From the NCBI RefSeq assembly GCF_001440405.1, contig NZ_LLXX01000011.1, positions 1-33,211 on the forward strand: 33,211 nt of DNA. Direction: 5' to 3'. A model generated the notes under the pieces. It was not told the origin of the DNA, searched no databases, and saw only the letters and a program-made list of their open reading frames with translations. The position numbers and the translations under genes were made by a program. Source of the DNA: Bradyrhizobium valentinum. Lineage in GTDB: Bacteria; Pseudomonadota; Alphaproteobacteria; Rhizobiales; Xanthobacteraceae. Positions 23,994 through 33,211 of this stretch are shown piece after piece; position 1 is the stretch's first letter; each line of letters opens with the position of its first letter.

Positions 23994-24521
23994 TTACTTC
24001 TTCTCGGCGGGATCGCGGTGCACCGGATCGACCCACAGCACAGTTTCCGGCTTTTCCACCGGCTCGATGTCGAGATTGATCGCGACTGCCTCACCGTCGC
24101 TGCGCACCAGCACGCATTCCAGCACCTCGTCGCGGCTGGCGTTGATCTCCTGATGCGGCACGTAGGGCGGCACGAAGATGAAATCGCCGGGGCCGGCTTC
24201 TGCAGTGAACTGCAGATGTTCGCCCCAGCGCATCCTTGCCTTGCCCTTGACGACATAGATGATGCTCTCGAGATGGCCGTGATGGTGCGCGCCGGTCTTG
24301 GCGTCAGGCCGGATCGTCACGGTGCCCGCCCATAATTTCTGCGCACCGACCCGGGCGAAATTGATCGCGGCCTTGCGGTCCATGCCGGCGGTCGACGGCA
24401 CGTTGGGATCGAGCTGGTTGCCGGGAATGACGCGAACGCCGTCGTGCTTCCAGCGCTCGGCATCATCGCCGTGCGAATGGTCGTGATCGTGGGAATGGCT
24501 GTGGTCGTGCGTTCCGGTCAT
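23994..24521 (-). CDS. Cupin-domain protein with His-rich N-terminus
   Basis: A 175-residue protein. Residues 5-17 are nearly all His, Asp and Ser (HDHSHSHDHDHSH), a probable metal-binding tail. A single cupin domain follows (about 65-150) with the first metal motif around GAHHHGHLESIIYVVKG and the second around GDFIFVPPYVPHQEIN. Such cupins bind Fe, Mn, Ni or Zn and may be dioxygenases, isomerases or metal-storage proteins. ATG 24521 has GGAAGG upstream. It probably forms an operon with the crotonase-fold gene downstream. The His tail could load metal into the cupin site. The substrate is unknown. Confidence 0.85.
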   Translation of the reverse strand: MTGTHDHSHSHDHDHSHGDDAERWKHDGVRVIPGNQLDPNVPSTAGMDRKAAINFARVGAQKLWAGTVTIRPDAKTGAHHHGHLESIIYVVKGKARMRWGEHLQFTAEAGPGDFIFVPPYVPHQEINASRDEVLECVLVRSDGEAVAINLDIEPVEKPETVLWVDPVHRDPAEKK

Positions 24522-24668
24522 TGTGCGCCTTCCGGGAAGATCGTTCCTCCGAACGGTATCGAAAACCGGGGCTGCAAACCAGAAGATTAAGGGAGCCGGC
24601 GGCGCATAGGCGCCCCGGTTTTCGTCATGGCCGGGCTCGCCGATCTAATCCCGGGCGCCTGCTGCGCA

Positions 24669-25651
24669 TCAGCGCCGTCTGGACATCACATCCGGATTGA
24701 CGACGTTGGTCGGCGTGCCTGCGGCATAGGCCACGATCTGGTCGAAGATGTCCGTGAACTGAAGTTCGTACTCGTCACGCGAGACGTAGCCGAGATGCGG
24801 CGTGCAGACCACGTTGTCCATGGTCAGTAGGGGATCGTTGACGTCGCGGAGCGGTTCCTTTTCATAGACATCGATCGCCGCCATGCCGGGTCTCCCGGCG
24901 CGCAGCGCATTGACCAGCGCGTTCGGCTCGATCAGCGGCGCACGGCTGGTGTTGACCAGGAGCGCCGAGGGCTTCATGCGCGCGAGATCTTCCGCCTTGA
25001 CGATGCCTCGCGTGGCATCGACCAGGCGCATGTGCAGCGACAGCACGTCGCATCGCTCGAAGAAATCGGCCTTGCTTGCGGCGGTCGCGTAGCCGTCGGC
25101 ACGGGCCTTCGCCATGGCCGGTTCGCGCGCCCATACCAGCACGTTCATGCCGAACGCCCTGCCGTAGCCGGCAACGACGGAGCCGATCCGCCCATAGCCA
25201 TAAATCCCGAGCGTCTTGCCGCGGAGCGTGTGGCCGACGCCGATCTGCCATTTGCCGGCTTTGAGCGCCGCCATCTGCTGCGGAATGGCGCGCATCGCCG
25301 CCAGGATCAGGCCCCAGGTGAATTCGGCGGTCGCATAGGACGGCGTATCGGCGTGCTGGCTCGACGACACGACGATGCCGAGCCGGGTGCAGGTATCGAT
25401 GTCGATATGCGGATAGACGCTGCGCTGGCTGATCAGCTTCAGTTTCGGCAGCCGCTCCAGGAGCGGCTTTCGAATCTGCGTGCGCTCGCGGATCAGCACC
25501 AGCGCCTCGGTATCCCGCAGGCGTTCCGCCAGCACGTCGACGTCCTGGACGTGATCGTTCCAGATGGTGACGTCGTGGCCGGCCAGCTTGCCGAAACAGT
25601 CGAGGGTGCGCAGCGTGTCGAATAATCGTCGAGGATCGAGACCTTCACCAT
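24669..25651 (-). pseudogene. D-2-hydroxyacid dehydrogenase interrupted by a one-base frameshift
   Basis: Most of a D-isomer-specific 2-hydroxyacid dehydrogenase is intact: NAD motif [20 protein letters not shown], catalytic Arg in [10 protein letters not shown], Glu in VYEKEPLRD and His in CTPHLGYVS. It reduces 2-keto acids with NAD(P)H. The expected start is ATG 25651 ([10 protein letters not shown], with GGGAGG upstream), but after that segment the frame shifts. On the minus strand GATTATTCGAC would have to be GATTATTTCGAC for the frame to run on into the intact downstream part. One base appears lost in the A-run at 25621-25622. It could be a true mutation or a sequencing error. An internal start in the intact frame near 25535 would lack the first strands of the substrate domain. 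Confidence 0.8.
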
Positions 25652-25673
25652 GCGCCTCCCCCGCTTGCGCGCG

Positions 25674-26132
25674 TTACTTCACCGCCAGCAATTCGACGTC
25701 AAACATCAGCGTCGCGTTGGGCGGAATGACGCCGCCGGCGCCGCGCGCGCCGTAACCGAGCGCGGGCGGAATGATCAGCGTGCGCTTGCCGCCGACGTTC
25801 ATCGATGCAACGCCCTCGTCCCAGCCGGCGATCACCTGACGCTGACCGATCTTGAATTCGAACGGCTCGTTGCGGTCCACGGAGGAATCGAACTTCTTGC
25901 CCTTCTGGCCGTTCTCGTAAAGCCAGCCGGTATAATGCATGACGCAAGTCTGGCCGGCCTTGGGCGATGCGCCGGTGCCGACCTTGCTGTCGATGATCTG
26001 CAAGCCTGAAGCTGTGGTCATGGGCTTTCCTGTGGTCTGGGCCGAAGCCATCCTGATGGCAACGGGCGTGGAAACAGCGGCCGCCACGGCGGCAAATGCT
26101 GTCCGGATGATCGTGCGTCGGGAGAAGCGCAT
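25674..26132 (-). CDS. Tat-exported FKBP-type peptidyl-prolyl isomerase
   Basis: A 152-residue exported FKBP that catalyses cis-trans isomerisation of prolyl bonds during folding in the periplasm. The N-terminus has a twin-arginine motif (Ser4-Arg5-Arg6-Thr-Ile) and a hydrophobic stretch ending ASA at about residue 31. The FKBP domain follows with VMHYTGWLYENGQKGKKFDS, FKIGQRQVIAGWDEGVASM and IIPPALGYGARGAGGVIPPN, all core binding-pocket segments. Length is normal for a single-domain FKBP. ATG 26132 has AGAGG upstream. The D-2-hydroxyacid dehydrogenase start is 22 bases downstream on the same strand, so the two may be co-transcribed. Confidence 0.92.
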   Translation of the reverse strand: MRFSRRTIIRTAFAAVAAAVSTPVAIRMASAQTTGKPMTTASGLQIIDSKVGTGASPKAGQTCVMHYTGWLYENGQKGKKFDSSVDRNEPFEFKIGQRQVIAGWDEGVASMNVGGKRTLIIPPALGYGARGAGGVIPPNATLMFDVELLAVK

Positions 26133-26172
26133 CAGTTGAACCTCTTCTTGGAGAGACGGAGCTTCTAGACGC

Positions 26173-27759
26173 TCAGTAGCCGAGCGCGCAACCGTCCTTG
26201 CGGGGATCGGAACCGCCGGTCAGCGTGCCCTTTTCCCAATCGATCCAGATCGCCTGGCCGCCGCCGAGCGGGCCGACCACACTGGTGGTCTTGTGCCCGA
26301 TCTTCTTCAGGCCCTCGACGATCTCGGCCGGTACGCTGTCCTCGAGCTGATAGACGCCCTCGTAATGCAGGCCGCGCGGCATATCGATGGCTTCCTGCAC
26401 GTCGCAGCCATAGTCGAGGATGTTGGTCAGCACGTGGCTCTGTCCCACCGGCTGATACTGGCCGCCCATCACGCCGAACGGCATCACCGCGCGGCCGTTC
26501 CTGGTCGCAAGGCTCGGAATGATCGTGTGCAGCGGCCGCTTGCCCGGCGCGATGCAGTTCGGGTGGCCGGGCTGAATCCGGAAGCCGCCGGCGCGGTTCT
26601 GCAGCAGGATGCCGGTCTTGTTGGACACAATCGCCGAGCCGAACGAATGCGCGATCGAATTGATGAACGAACAGACGTTACGGTCCTTGTCGACCACGGT
26701 GATGTAGACGGTGGACGGATTCATCGGCGGCGCAACGTTCGGCAAATCAAGCAGCCGATCCATCCTGATGTTCTTGATGTGCTCCTCGGCGAATTCCTTG
26801 GCAAGGATCCCGGCGACATCGACATGGACCTGCTGCGGATCGCCGATGTACTGCTCACGCATCATATAGGCGATGCGGGCGGCTTCCGCCTCGAGATGGA
26901 AGCGCTCGATGCTGAGCGGCGCGAATTTCGTCAGGTCGAAGCGGGAGAGGATGTTCAGCATTACCAGCATGGTGATGCCGGGGCCGTTCGGCGGACACTG
27001 CCAGACGTCGTGGCCCTTGTACATGGTGCCGATCGGCGACGTCGTTTCGGTCGAGTGCGCAGCGAAATCTTCCAGCGTGTGCAGGCCGCCGATGCCGCGC
27101 AGGGTTTCCACCATGTCGGCAGCGATCTCGCCGGTATAGAACGCGTCGCGGCCGTCCTTGGCGATGGCGCGTAGCGTCTTGCCCAATTCCGGCTGGTGGA
27201 TCACGTCGCCGGCCACTGCCGGCTTGCCGTGCGGCAAAAGATAGCGCTCGGTGTTGGTGCCGTTCTTCAGCTTCTCGAACTGGTTCTTCCAGTCAAAGGC
27301 GATGCGCGGCGCGACGACGTAGCCTTCTTCCGCAGCCTTGATCGCGGGCTGCAGCAGGGTGTCGAGCCCCATCTTGCCGTGGTCGCGCAGTATCGTGCCC
27401 CAGGCGTCGATCGCGCCGGGAATGCTCACCGCATGCGCCGAGGTCAGCGGCACCGAATGGATCTTGCGCTCCAGGTACCACTCGGCCTTGGCCGCCATCG
27501 GCGCGCGGCCGGAGCCGTTATAGGCGACGATCTTGCCCTCGCCCCGTGGCTGGATCAGCGCAAAGCAATCGCCGCCGATGCCGGTCGATTGCGGCTCGAT
27601 GACGCTGAGCAGCGCGCAGGCCGCCACCGCGGCGTCCGCCGCCGTGCCGCCCGCCCGCATCACGTCGATCGCGGTCAATGCAGCCGCCGGGTGCGAGGTC
27701 GCCACCATGGCGTTCTGGGCATGGACCGTGGAGCGGCCGGCGAAATGGAAATTCCTCAT
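26173..27759 (-). CDS. Gamma-glutamyltransferase-family protein, apparently cytoplasmic
   Basis: A 528-residue N-terminal-nucleophile hydrolase of the gamma-glutamyltransferase family, which self-cleaves into two subunits and transfers or hydrolyses gamma-glutamyl groups. The nucleophile is Thr350 in MNPSTVYITVVD, and the early signature GGTAADAAVAACALLSVIEP is clear. Two differences from E. coli GGT stand out. There is no signal peptide, and PLSSMSPT at the oxyanion-hole Ser pair reads PLHTIIPSL. The latter resembles YwrD-like and acylase-like members. ATG 27759 is taken; an upstream codon at 27804 adds 15 residues without a signal. The natural substrate may therefore not be glutathione. Confidence 0.88.
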   Translation of the reverse strand: MRNFHFAGRSTVHAQNAMVATSHPAAALTAIDVMRAGGTAADAAVAACALLSVIEPQSTGIGGDCFALIQPRGEGKIVAYNGSGRAPMAAKAEWYLERKIHSVPLTSAHAVSIPGAIDAWGTILRDHGKMGLDTLLQPAIKAAEEGYVVAPRIAFDWKNQFEKLKNGTNTERYLLPHGKPAVAGDVIHQPELGKTLRAIAKDGRDAFYTGEIAADMVETLRGIGGLHTLEDFAAHSTETTSPIGTMYKGHDVWQCPPNGPGITMLVMLNILSRFDLTKFAPLSIERFHLEAEAARIAYMMREQYIGDPQQVHVDVAGILAKEFAEEHIKNIRMDRLLDLPNVAPPMNPSTVYITVVDKDRNVCSFINSIAHSFGSAIVSNKTGILLQNRAGGFRIQPGHPNCIAPGKRPLHTIIPSLATRNGRAVMPFGVMGGQYQPVGQSHVLTNILDYGCDVQEAIDMPRGLHYEGVYQLEDSVPAEIVEGLKKIGHKTTSVVGPLGGGQAIWIDWEKGTLTGGSDPRKDGCALGY

Positions 27760-27965
27760 CGCGAGTGCTTTCTTTTCAGCGTTTCTTGCAGGGTTTCTGG
27801 GCAACCCGCGGGTGATGTCGGGCAGGGTCTACAGACGGTTTCTTTGGCATATTCATCCCCGGCTGGGCAATGGCTGGCATACCAAGGATGCGTCTGGGGC
27901 AGTGCGCGGAATACGCAGGGCCTTGCGGGGTTTCCCCTGCCCTGCCCGCCTGATAAACGATCGCC

Positions 27966-28718
27966 ATGCCGTTCAAGGTCGCCGCCCTCTACCAATTCGC
28001 TGCGCTGCCGGATTTCCGGGAGCTGCGCGAACCCTTGCGGGCGGTATGCGCCGATCTCGGGCTGAAAGGCAGCGTGCTGCTGGCCCATGAAGGCATCAAC
28101 GGCACCGTTGCAGGCAGTCCCGAGGGCATCGATACGTTCGTCGCTGAGTTGCAGCGCGGCGCGCTCTTCAATGGCCGGCTCGATAAACTCGAACTCAAGT
28201 TTTCGCGCGCTTCCGAGATGCCGTTCCAACGGCTGAAGGTCCGCCTGAAGAAGGAAATCGTCACGCTCGGAGATGCCGCCGTCGATCCGACGCGGCAGGT
28301 CGGCACCTATGTCGAGCCGTCAGACTGGAACGCGCTGATATCAGCACCCGACACGCTGGTGGTCGATACCCGCAACGCCTTCGAGGTGGCGATGGGCACG
28401 TTCGAAGGGGCGATCGATCCCGGTCTCAAGAGTTTTGGGCAGTTCAAGGATTTCGCCACGCAGAGACTAGACCCGGCGAAGCACAAGAAGATCGCGATGT
28501 TCTGCACCGGCGGTATCCGGTGCGAGAAGGCCAGCGCCTACCTGTTGGCCCGTGGATTTGACGAGGTCTATCACCTCAAGGGCGGCATCCTGCGGTATCT
28601 GGAAGGCATCCCGGAGAGAGAAAGCCGCTGGCGCGGCGAATGTTTCGTATTCGACGAGCGCCTGGCGCTGGGACACGGCCTGCGGGAGCACAAGTTGAAC
28701 GGCGGCTCCGATGACTGA
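27966..28718 (+). CDS. trhO: tRNA uridine(34) hydroxylase TrhO (rhodanese family)
   Basis: A 250-residue protein of the TrhO/YceA family, which hydroxylates uridine 34 of tRNAs on the way to cmo5U or related wobble modifications in an oxygen-dependent way. An N-terminal acylphosphatase-like domain (about 1-95, with [20 protein letters not shown]) precedes a rhodanese domain (about 120-220). Its active-site loop is [16 protein letters not shown] with Cys180 and a second Cys186. The family's short C-terminal extension is present but shorter than in E. coli (350 residues). The ATG has no strong ribosome site. Its end overlaps slyX by 8 bases (ATGACTGA), so slyX is probably translated by coupling. 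Confidence 0.92.
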   Translation: MPFKVAALYQFAALPDFRELREPLRAVCADLGLKGSVLLAHEGINGTVAGSPEGIDTFVAELQRGALFNGRLDKLELKFSRASEMPFQRLKVRLKKEIVTLGDAAVDPTRQVGTYVEPSDWNALISAPDTLVVDTRNAFEVAMGTFEGAIDPGLKSFGQFKDFATQRLDPAKHKKIAMFCTGGIRCEKASAYLLARGFDEVYHLKGGILRYLEGIPERESRWRGECFVFDERLALGHGLREHKLNGGSDD

Positions 28719-28926
28719 CGTCAACGCGCTGAGCGAGCGCATCGACACGCTGGAAATGCGGCTGGCCTATCAGGACGTGACCATCGAGACGCTGAACCAG
28801 ACGATCACGGCGCAATGGACCGAGATCGACAGATTGACGCGTCAGGTCGCCGAATTGAAGGAGCGCGTGCGGGAGGCCGAAAGCAACGTGCCGGGCCCAG
28901 CGAACGAGCCGCCGCCGCATTATTGA
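28711..28926 (+). CDS. slyX: SlyX family protein
   Basis: A 71-residue SlyX homologue. The first 50 residues form an uninterrupted heptad-like coiled coil ([20 protein letters not shown] and the following LNQTIT...[12 protein letters not shown]), and the C-terminus is Pro-rich, ending PPPHY as in other SlyX proteins. The biochemical role is unknown; in E. coli slyX lies beside slyD. Its ATG lies within the last codons of trhO. Confidence 0.88.
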   Translation: MTDVNALSERIDTLEMRLAYQDVTIETLNQTITAQWTEIDRLTRQVAELKERVREAESNVPGPANEPPPHY

Positions 28927-28934
28927 GGTTTGCG

Positions 28935-30328
<1,394 letters not shown>

Positions 30329-30342
30329 CGTCTGACACCGTC

Positions 30343-30438
30343 GTCATGCCCGCGAAGGCGGGCATCCAGTAATCGCCGGCCGAAATTTTGAACGAGATGC
30401 CGCGGAGTACTGGATCATCCGCCTTCGCGGATGATGAC
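30343..30438. repeat. Palindromic intergenic repeat (GTCATGCCCGCGAAGGCGGG...ATGATGAC)
   Basis: The left half contains TGCCCGCGAAGGCGGGCA and the right half contains CATCCGCCTTCGCGGATG, two small hairpins. They are flanked by GTCAT and ATGAC, with ATCCAGTA and TACTGGAT pairing between the halves. This pattern is common in alphaproteobacterial genomes. It lies between the converging hemE and GMC oxidoreductase genes and may help terminate both. Confidence 0.7.
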
Positions 30439-30465
30439 AGTGGTGTTTGCCGCCGGCGCCGTCGC

Positions 30466-32079
30466 CTACCGCGCGTCCTCCAAAATCATATCGGATGCTT
30501 TTTCGGCGATCATGATGGTCGGCGCGTTGGTATTGCCGGACATCAAGTCCGGCATGATGGACGCGTCGACGACGCGCAGGCCTTCGATGCCGCGAACGCG
30601 GAGCCGCTGGTCGACGACGGCGAGCGCATCGCTGCCCATGCGGCAGGTCGAGGTCGGGTGATAGACCGTGCTGCCGGTGCGGCGGCAGAAGTCCAGCAAT
30701 TCGTCGTCGCTCTGCACTTTCGGCCCGGGATCGACCTCCGCGACCGCGTAAGCCTTAAGCGCGGGGGCTGCGAGAATCTTGCGCAGGATACGGATGCCGT
30801 CAATGAAGGCACGACGATCGGTTTCGGTCGCCAGATAGTTGATGCGGATTTCCGGCGGTTGGGAAGGATCGGCGCTCTTGATGCGCAGCGAGCCGCGGCT
30901 TTCGGGACGTAACTGGCAGACCGACGCCGTGAAGCCGGAAAGCGCGTGCAGCTTCTCGCCCATCTTGTCGGTCGAGAACGGCAGGAAGTGAATCTGGATA
31001 TCGGGCGACGCCAGCCGCGGGCTGGTCTTGAAGAAGGCGCCCGAGGTGCCGGCGGCGATCGTCAGCGGCCCCTTGCGCAACGCTGCGTACTGGATGCCCG
31101 CCATGACCCGGCGCACAGGGTTGTTGACGACATCGTTGAGCGTGCACTTTTGCGCGCAGCGCGTGATCAAGCGTACCTGCATGTGGTCCTGCAGATCGTT
31201 GCCGACGCCGGGTGCGTCGAGCACGATCTCGATACCGTGCTGCTTCAGGAGTTCCGCCGGTCCCACGCCGGAGAGCTGCAGCAGTTGCGGCGAATTATAT
31301 GCGCCGCTGGAGACGAGGATCTCCTTACGCGCCCGCGCCGTGCGCACGCGCCCTTCCTGCTTGTATTCGACTGTCTTCGCACGGCGGCCTTCGAACAGAA
31401 TGCGCTGCGCTAGCGCGGAAGTCTCGATATGCAGGTTGCTGCGGTTTTTCGCCGGGCGCAGATAGGAGAACGCCGTGCTGGCGCGGCGGCCACGACTTGT
31501 CGTGGTCTGGAAAAATCCCGCGCCCTCCTGGGTCGCGCCGTTGAAATCGGGATTGGTCGGAATGCCGGTCTCGGCGGCAGCGACCACAAAGGCTTCCGAC
31601 AATGGATCATGGTGGCGCCAGTCAGACACCGGCAGCGGACCGCCGGTAGCGTGATATTTGTCGGCGCCGCGCTGCTGGTTCTCGGCCTTCTTGAAATAGG
31701 GCAGCACGTCATCATAACCCCAGCCGGCATTGCCGCGCTGGCGCCAGCGATCGTAGTCCTCGTGCTGCCCGCGTACATAGAGCAGGCCGTTGATCGAGCT
31801 GGAGCCGCCGAGCACCTTGCCGCGCGGCTGGAACACCTGCCGGCCGTTCAATCCCGGTTCCGGCTCAGTCTGATACATCCAGTTGACGGATTTTTCCTTG
31901 AACAGTTTTCCGTAGCCGAGCGGCACGTGGATCCAGAGATTGGTATCCTTCGGTCCTGCCTCCAATAGCAAGACGGAATGTTTGCCGTCGGCGCTCAGGC
32001 GATTGGCGAGCACGCATCCGGCAGAGCCGGCGCCGACGATGACGTAATCGAATTCGGAAGCTTCATTCTTTTTGTTCAT
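30466..32079 (-). CDS. GMC-family FAD oxidoreductase (choline dehydrogenase-like)
   Basis: A 537-residue glucose-methanol-choline oxidoreductase that oxidises an alcohol with FAD. The Rossmann motif VIVGAGSAGCVLANRL lies at about 12-27 and the GMC signature 1 region RGKVLGGSSSINGLLYVRG at about 85-103. SSGAYNSPQLLQLSGVG is signature 2. The C-terminal half has the active-site His segment VYHPTSTCRMG, and SGNTNAPTIMIAEKASDMI closes the FAD domain. ATG 32079 has GGGGGAA just upstream; the open frame to 32124 is discarded. It resembles BetA and alcohol dehydrogenases of this family, but no betaine genes are nearby, so the substrate is unknown. No signal peptide is seen. Confidence 0.9.
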   Translation of the reverse strand: MNKKNEASEFDYVIVGAGSAGCVLANRLSADGKHSVLLLEAGPKDTNLWIHVPLGYGKLFKEKSVNWMYQTEPEPGLNGRQVFQPRGKVLGGSSSINGLLYVRGQHEDYDRWRQRGNAGWGYDDVLPYFKKAENQQRGADKYHATGGPLPVSDWRHHDPLSEAFVVAAAETGIPTNPDFNGATQEGAGFFQTTTSRGRRASTAFSYLRPAKNRSNLHIETSALAQRILFEGRRAKTVEYKQEGRVRTARARKEILVSSGAYNSPQLLQLSGVGPAELLKQHGIEIVLDAPGVGNDLQDHMQVRLITRCAQKCTLNDVVNNPVRRVMAGIQYAALRKGPLTIAAGTSGAFFKTSPRLASPDIQIHFLPFSTDKMGEKLHALSGFTASVCQLRPESRGSLRIKSADPSQPPEIRINYLATETDRRAFIDGIRILRKILAAPALKAYAVAEVDPGPKVQSDDELLDFCRRTGSTVYHPTSTCRMGSDALAVVDQRLRVRGIEGLRVVDASIMPDLMSGNTNAPTIMIAEKASDMILEDAR

Positions 32080-32166
32080 TTGTTTCCCCCGCAGGCAACC
32101 CGAAAGAGGTAGCGGGGCCGCCACGGGCGGTCAATTGCCTCCCGGTCGCGAGCGGGGAGAAAGCGA

Positions 32167-32949
32167 TTACGCCGGCTGTTTGGCGAGCTTCAAGAAATCC
32201 GGCGGCCGGCGTTCGGCGAACGCAACGAAAGCCTCGCGCGCCTCCGCGGTAGTCAGGCGTTCAGCGAAGCGCTCGCTTTCCGTCTTGATCTGGGCGAGGA
32301 GCAGTTCCGGATTGCGCATCAGCCGCTTCGTCGTGCTGACGGCGCCCGCCGGTTGTTTCGCCAGCCGCGAGGCGAGCGCCTTCGCCTCGGCATCGAGCTT
32401 ATCGAGCGGCACCACGCGATTGGCGAGCCCCCACGCGAGCGCCGATTTGGCATCCACGGCATCGCCGAGCGCGAACATCTCATAGGCGCGTGCGTAACCG
32501 ATGCGGAGCGGCATCAATAGGCTGGAAGCGGCTTCCGGCACCAGCGCGAGGTTGACGAACGGCGTCGACAGCAGCGCATTCTCGGCCAGCACGACCAGAT
32601 CGCAATGCAGCAGCATCGTGGTGCCGATGCCGACGGCACGTCCCTGCACGACGGCGACCAGCGGGCGGCTCGATTTTGCAAGCGCCTGCAGGAAACGGCC
32701 AACATGCCGCTCACCCTGAAAAGCACCTGTCGCAATGGCGGCGAACTCGCCGACGTCGTTGCCGGCGGTGAACATATCGCCCTCGCCCCGGATCAGCAGA
32801 ACGCGAACGGTGGGATCGGTCTCGGCCGCCTCCATGGCGTCGGCCAGCGCGCCATACATCGCATTCGTCAGCGCGTTCTTCTTGTCGGGCCGCGCCATCG
32901 TCAGGCTGAGAATCCCGTCACTCTTCTCGATCTTGATATGCTCGCTCAT
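32167..32949 (-). CDS. Crotonase-fold protein, delta3-delta2-enoyl-CoA isomerase-like
   Basis: A 260-residue crotonase-fold protein. The oxyanion-hole segment is FTAGNDVGEFA (60-70). At the two hydratase Glu positions it has Thr111 and Phe131, so it is not a standard hydratase. Instead it has Glu139 in FVNLALVPEAASSLLMP, which is where delta3-delta2-enoyl-CoA isomerases of the ECI2/yeast Eci1 type carry their catalytic Glu. These shift a double bond so that unsaturated fatty acids can enter beta-oxidation. ATG 32949 has AAGGAG upstream and overlaps the TGA of the preceding MarR gene (ATGA). It complements the fad operon at 388-6471. Confidence 0.85.
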   Translation of the reverse strand: MSEHIKIEKSDGILSLTMARPDKKNALTNAMYGALADAMEAAETDPTVRVLLIRGEGDMFTAGNDVGEFAAIATGAFQGERHVGRFLQALAKSSRPLVAVVQGRAVGIGTTMLLHCDLVVLAENALLSTPFVNLALVPEAASSLLMPLRIGYARAYEMFALGDAVDAKSALAWGLANRVVPLDKLDAEAKALASRLAKQPAGAVSTTKRLMRNPELLLAQIKTESERFAERLTTAEAREAFVAFAERRPPDFLKLAKQPA

Positions 32950-33211
32950 TCGTCTTCTCCTTTGGGAAATTTGCTCTGCAGGCTGGTGAGCCAGCGCGCG
33001 ACGACATCGATCTCGGCTTCGCTGAATCCTGCGGTGAGGCGCGCATTGACCTCGGCAAGCCCTGCCTTCGACTGGGCCAGCGCGGCCCGGCCGGCCGGTG
33101 TCAGCCAAAGCCGCCACGCCCGGCCGTCGTCCGGATCGGCGCGCCGCCTGATCAGGCTCGCCGCCGTCATCCGGTCCACCAGCCCGCTGATGCCCGGTGG
33201 GCCGAGATCCA
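32946..33211 (-). CDS. MarR-family regulator, C-terminal part (N-terminus outside window)
   Basis: The frame is open at the right edge and gives DLGPPGISGLVDRMTAASLI followed by RRRADPDDGRAWRLWLTPAG, the recognition helix and beta-wing of a MarR winged-helix domain. A C-terminal helix follows and ends at TGA 32946-32948. The 4-base overlap with the isomerase start suggests translational coupling, so this regulator probably controls the isomerase operon in response to a CoA ester or aromatic ligand. About the first 50-60 residues lie beyond the window. Confidence 0.88.
   Translation of the reverse strand, partial: DLGPPGISGLVDRMTAASLIRRRADPDDGRAWRLWLTPAGRAALAQSKAGLAEVNARLTAGFSEAEIDVVARWLTSLQSKFPKGEDE

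Noticed and set aside
24596..24618. GC-rich hairpin followed by TTTTC on the plus strand
   Set aside because: All nearby genes are on the minus strand and the stem has a mismatch, so a terminator role is not supported.
27916..27944. Hairpin in the trhO leader resembling a regulatory element
   Set aside because: The stem is short and interrupted (GGGGTTTCCCC plus CAGGGC/GCCCTG) and matches no known riboswitch or attenuator.

Overview
The window is high-GC alphaproteobacterial chromosome and most resembles Bradyrhizobium or a close relative (Nitrobacteraceae). I base this on the proteins recognised from memory (HemE, a BA14K-like C-terminus, small conserved proteins) and on several families of palindromic intergenic repeats that look like those scattered through Bradyrhizobium and Rhodopseudomonas genomes. 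No database search was possible. Nearly all of the window is intact chromosomal housekeeping and catabolic genes. I see no tRNA or rRNA gene, CRISPR array, insertion sequence, phage gene or conjugation gene.

Layout. 1-299: end of a small secreted Gly-rich/BA14K-like protein. 388-6471 (minus): a tightly packed fatty-acid beta-oxidation operon in the order acyl-CoA dehydrogenase (FadE), thiolase, FadB/FadJ-type hydratase-dehydrogenase and YciA-type thioesterase, joined by TGATG, a 2-base gap and GTGA. 6728-11346 (minus): separate genes for a small membrane protein, a Tat-exported SMP-30/gluconolactonase-like protein, a voltage-gated-type K+ channel with a zinc ribbon tail, an L,D-transpeptidase and a flavin reductase-like protein. 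11496-16526 (minus): an RND efflux operon (lipoprotein membrane-fusion protein, RND pump, TetR regulator last), with a good promoter and an overlapping palindromic operator candidate at 16555-16592. 16792-18830 (minus): a Lys/Ala/Arg-repeat protein, a YcaQ-like DNA glycosylase and a small membrane protein. 19370-20008 (plus): an OmpA-family protein with a near-perfect CRP-type palindrome about 85 bp upstream. 20163-21467 (minus): a PMT-type membrane mannosyltransferase. 21650-21903: remnant of an autotransporter beta-barrel.

22127-27759 (minus): two VOC proteins, a crotonase-fold protein paired with a His-rich cupin, a frameshifted D-2-hydroxyacid dehydrogenase, a Tat-exported FKBP isomerase and a gamma-glutamyltransferase-family enzyme. 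27966-30328: trhO and slyX (overlapping, plus), a small conserved protein (minus) and hemE (plus). 30466-33211 (minus): a GMC oxidoreductase, a delta3-delta2-enoyl-CoA isomerase-like protein and the end of a MarR regulator that overlaps the isomerase start.

Functional themes are acyl-CoA metabolism (the fad operon, two further crotonase-fold proteins and a thioesterase) and envelope functions (efflux, L,D-transpeptidase, OmpA, PMT, FKBP). I did not find a convincing new multi-gene system. The best second-look items are the zinc-ribbon K+ channel, the efflux promoter/operator, the CRP-like site before the OmpA gene, the two one-base frameshifts, the crotonase with one catalytic glutamate missing, and a dispersed repeat that supplies the C-terminus of the thioesterase.
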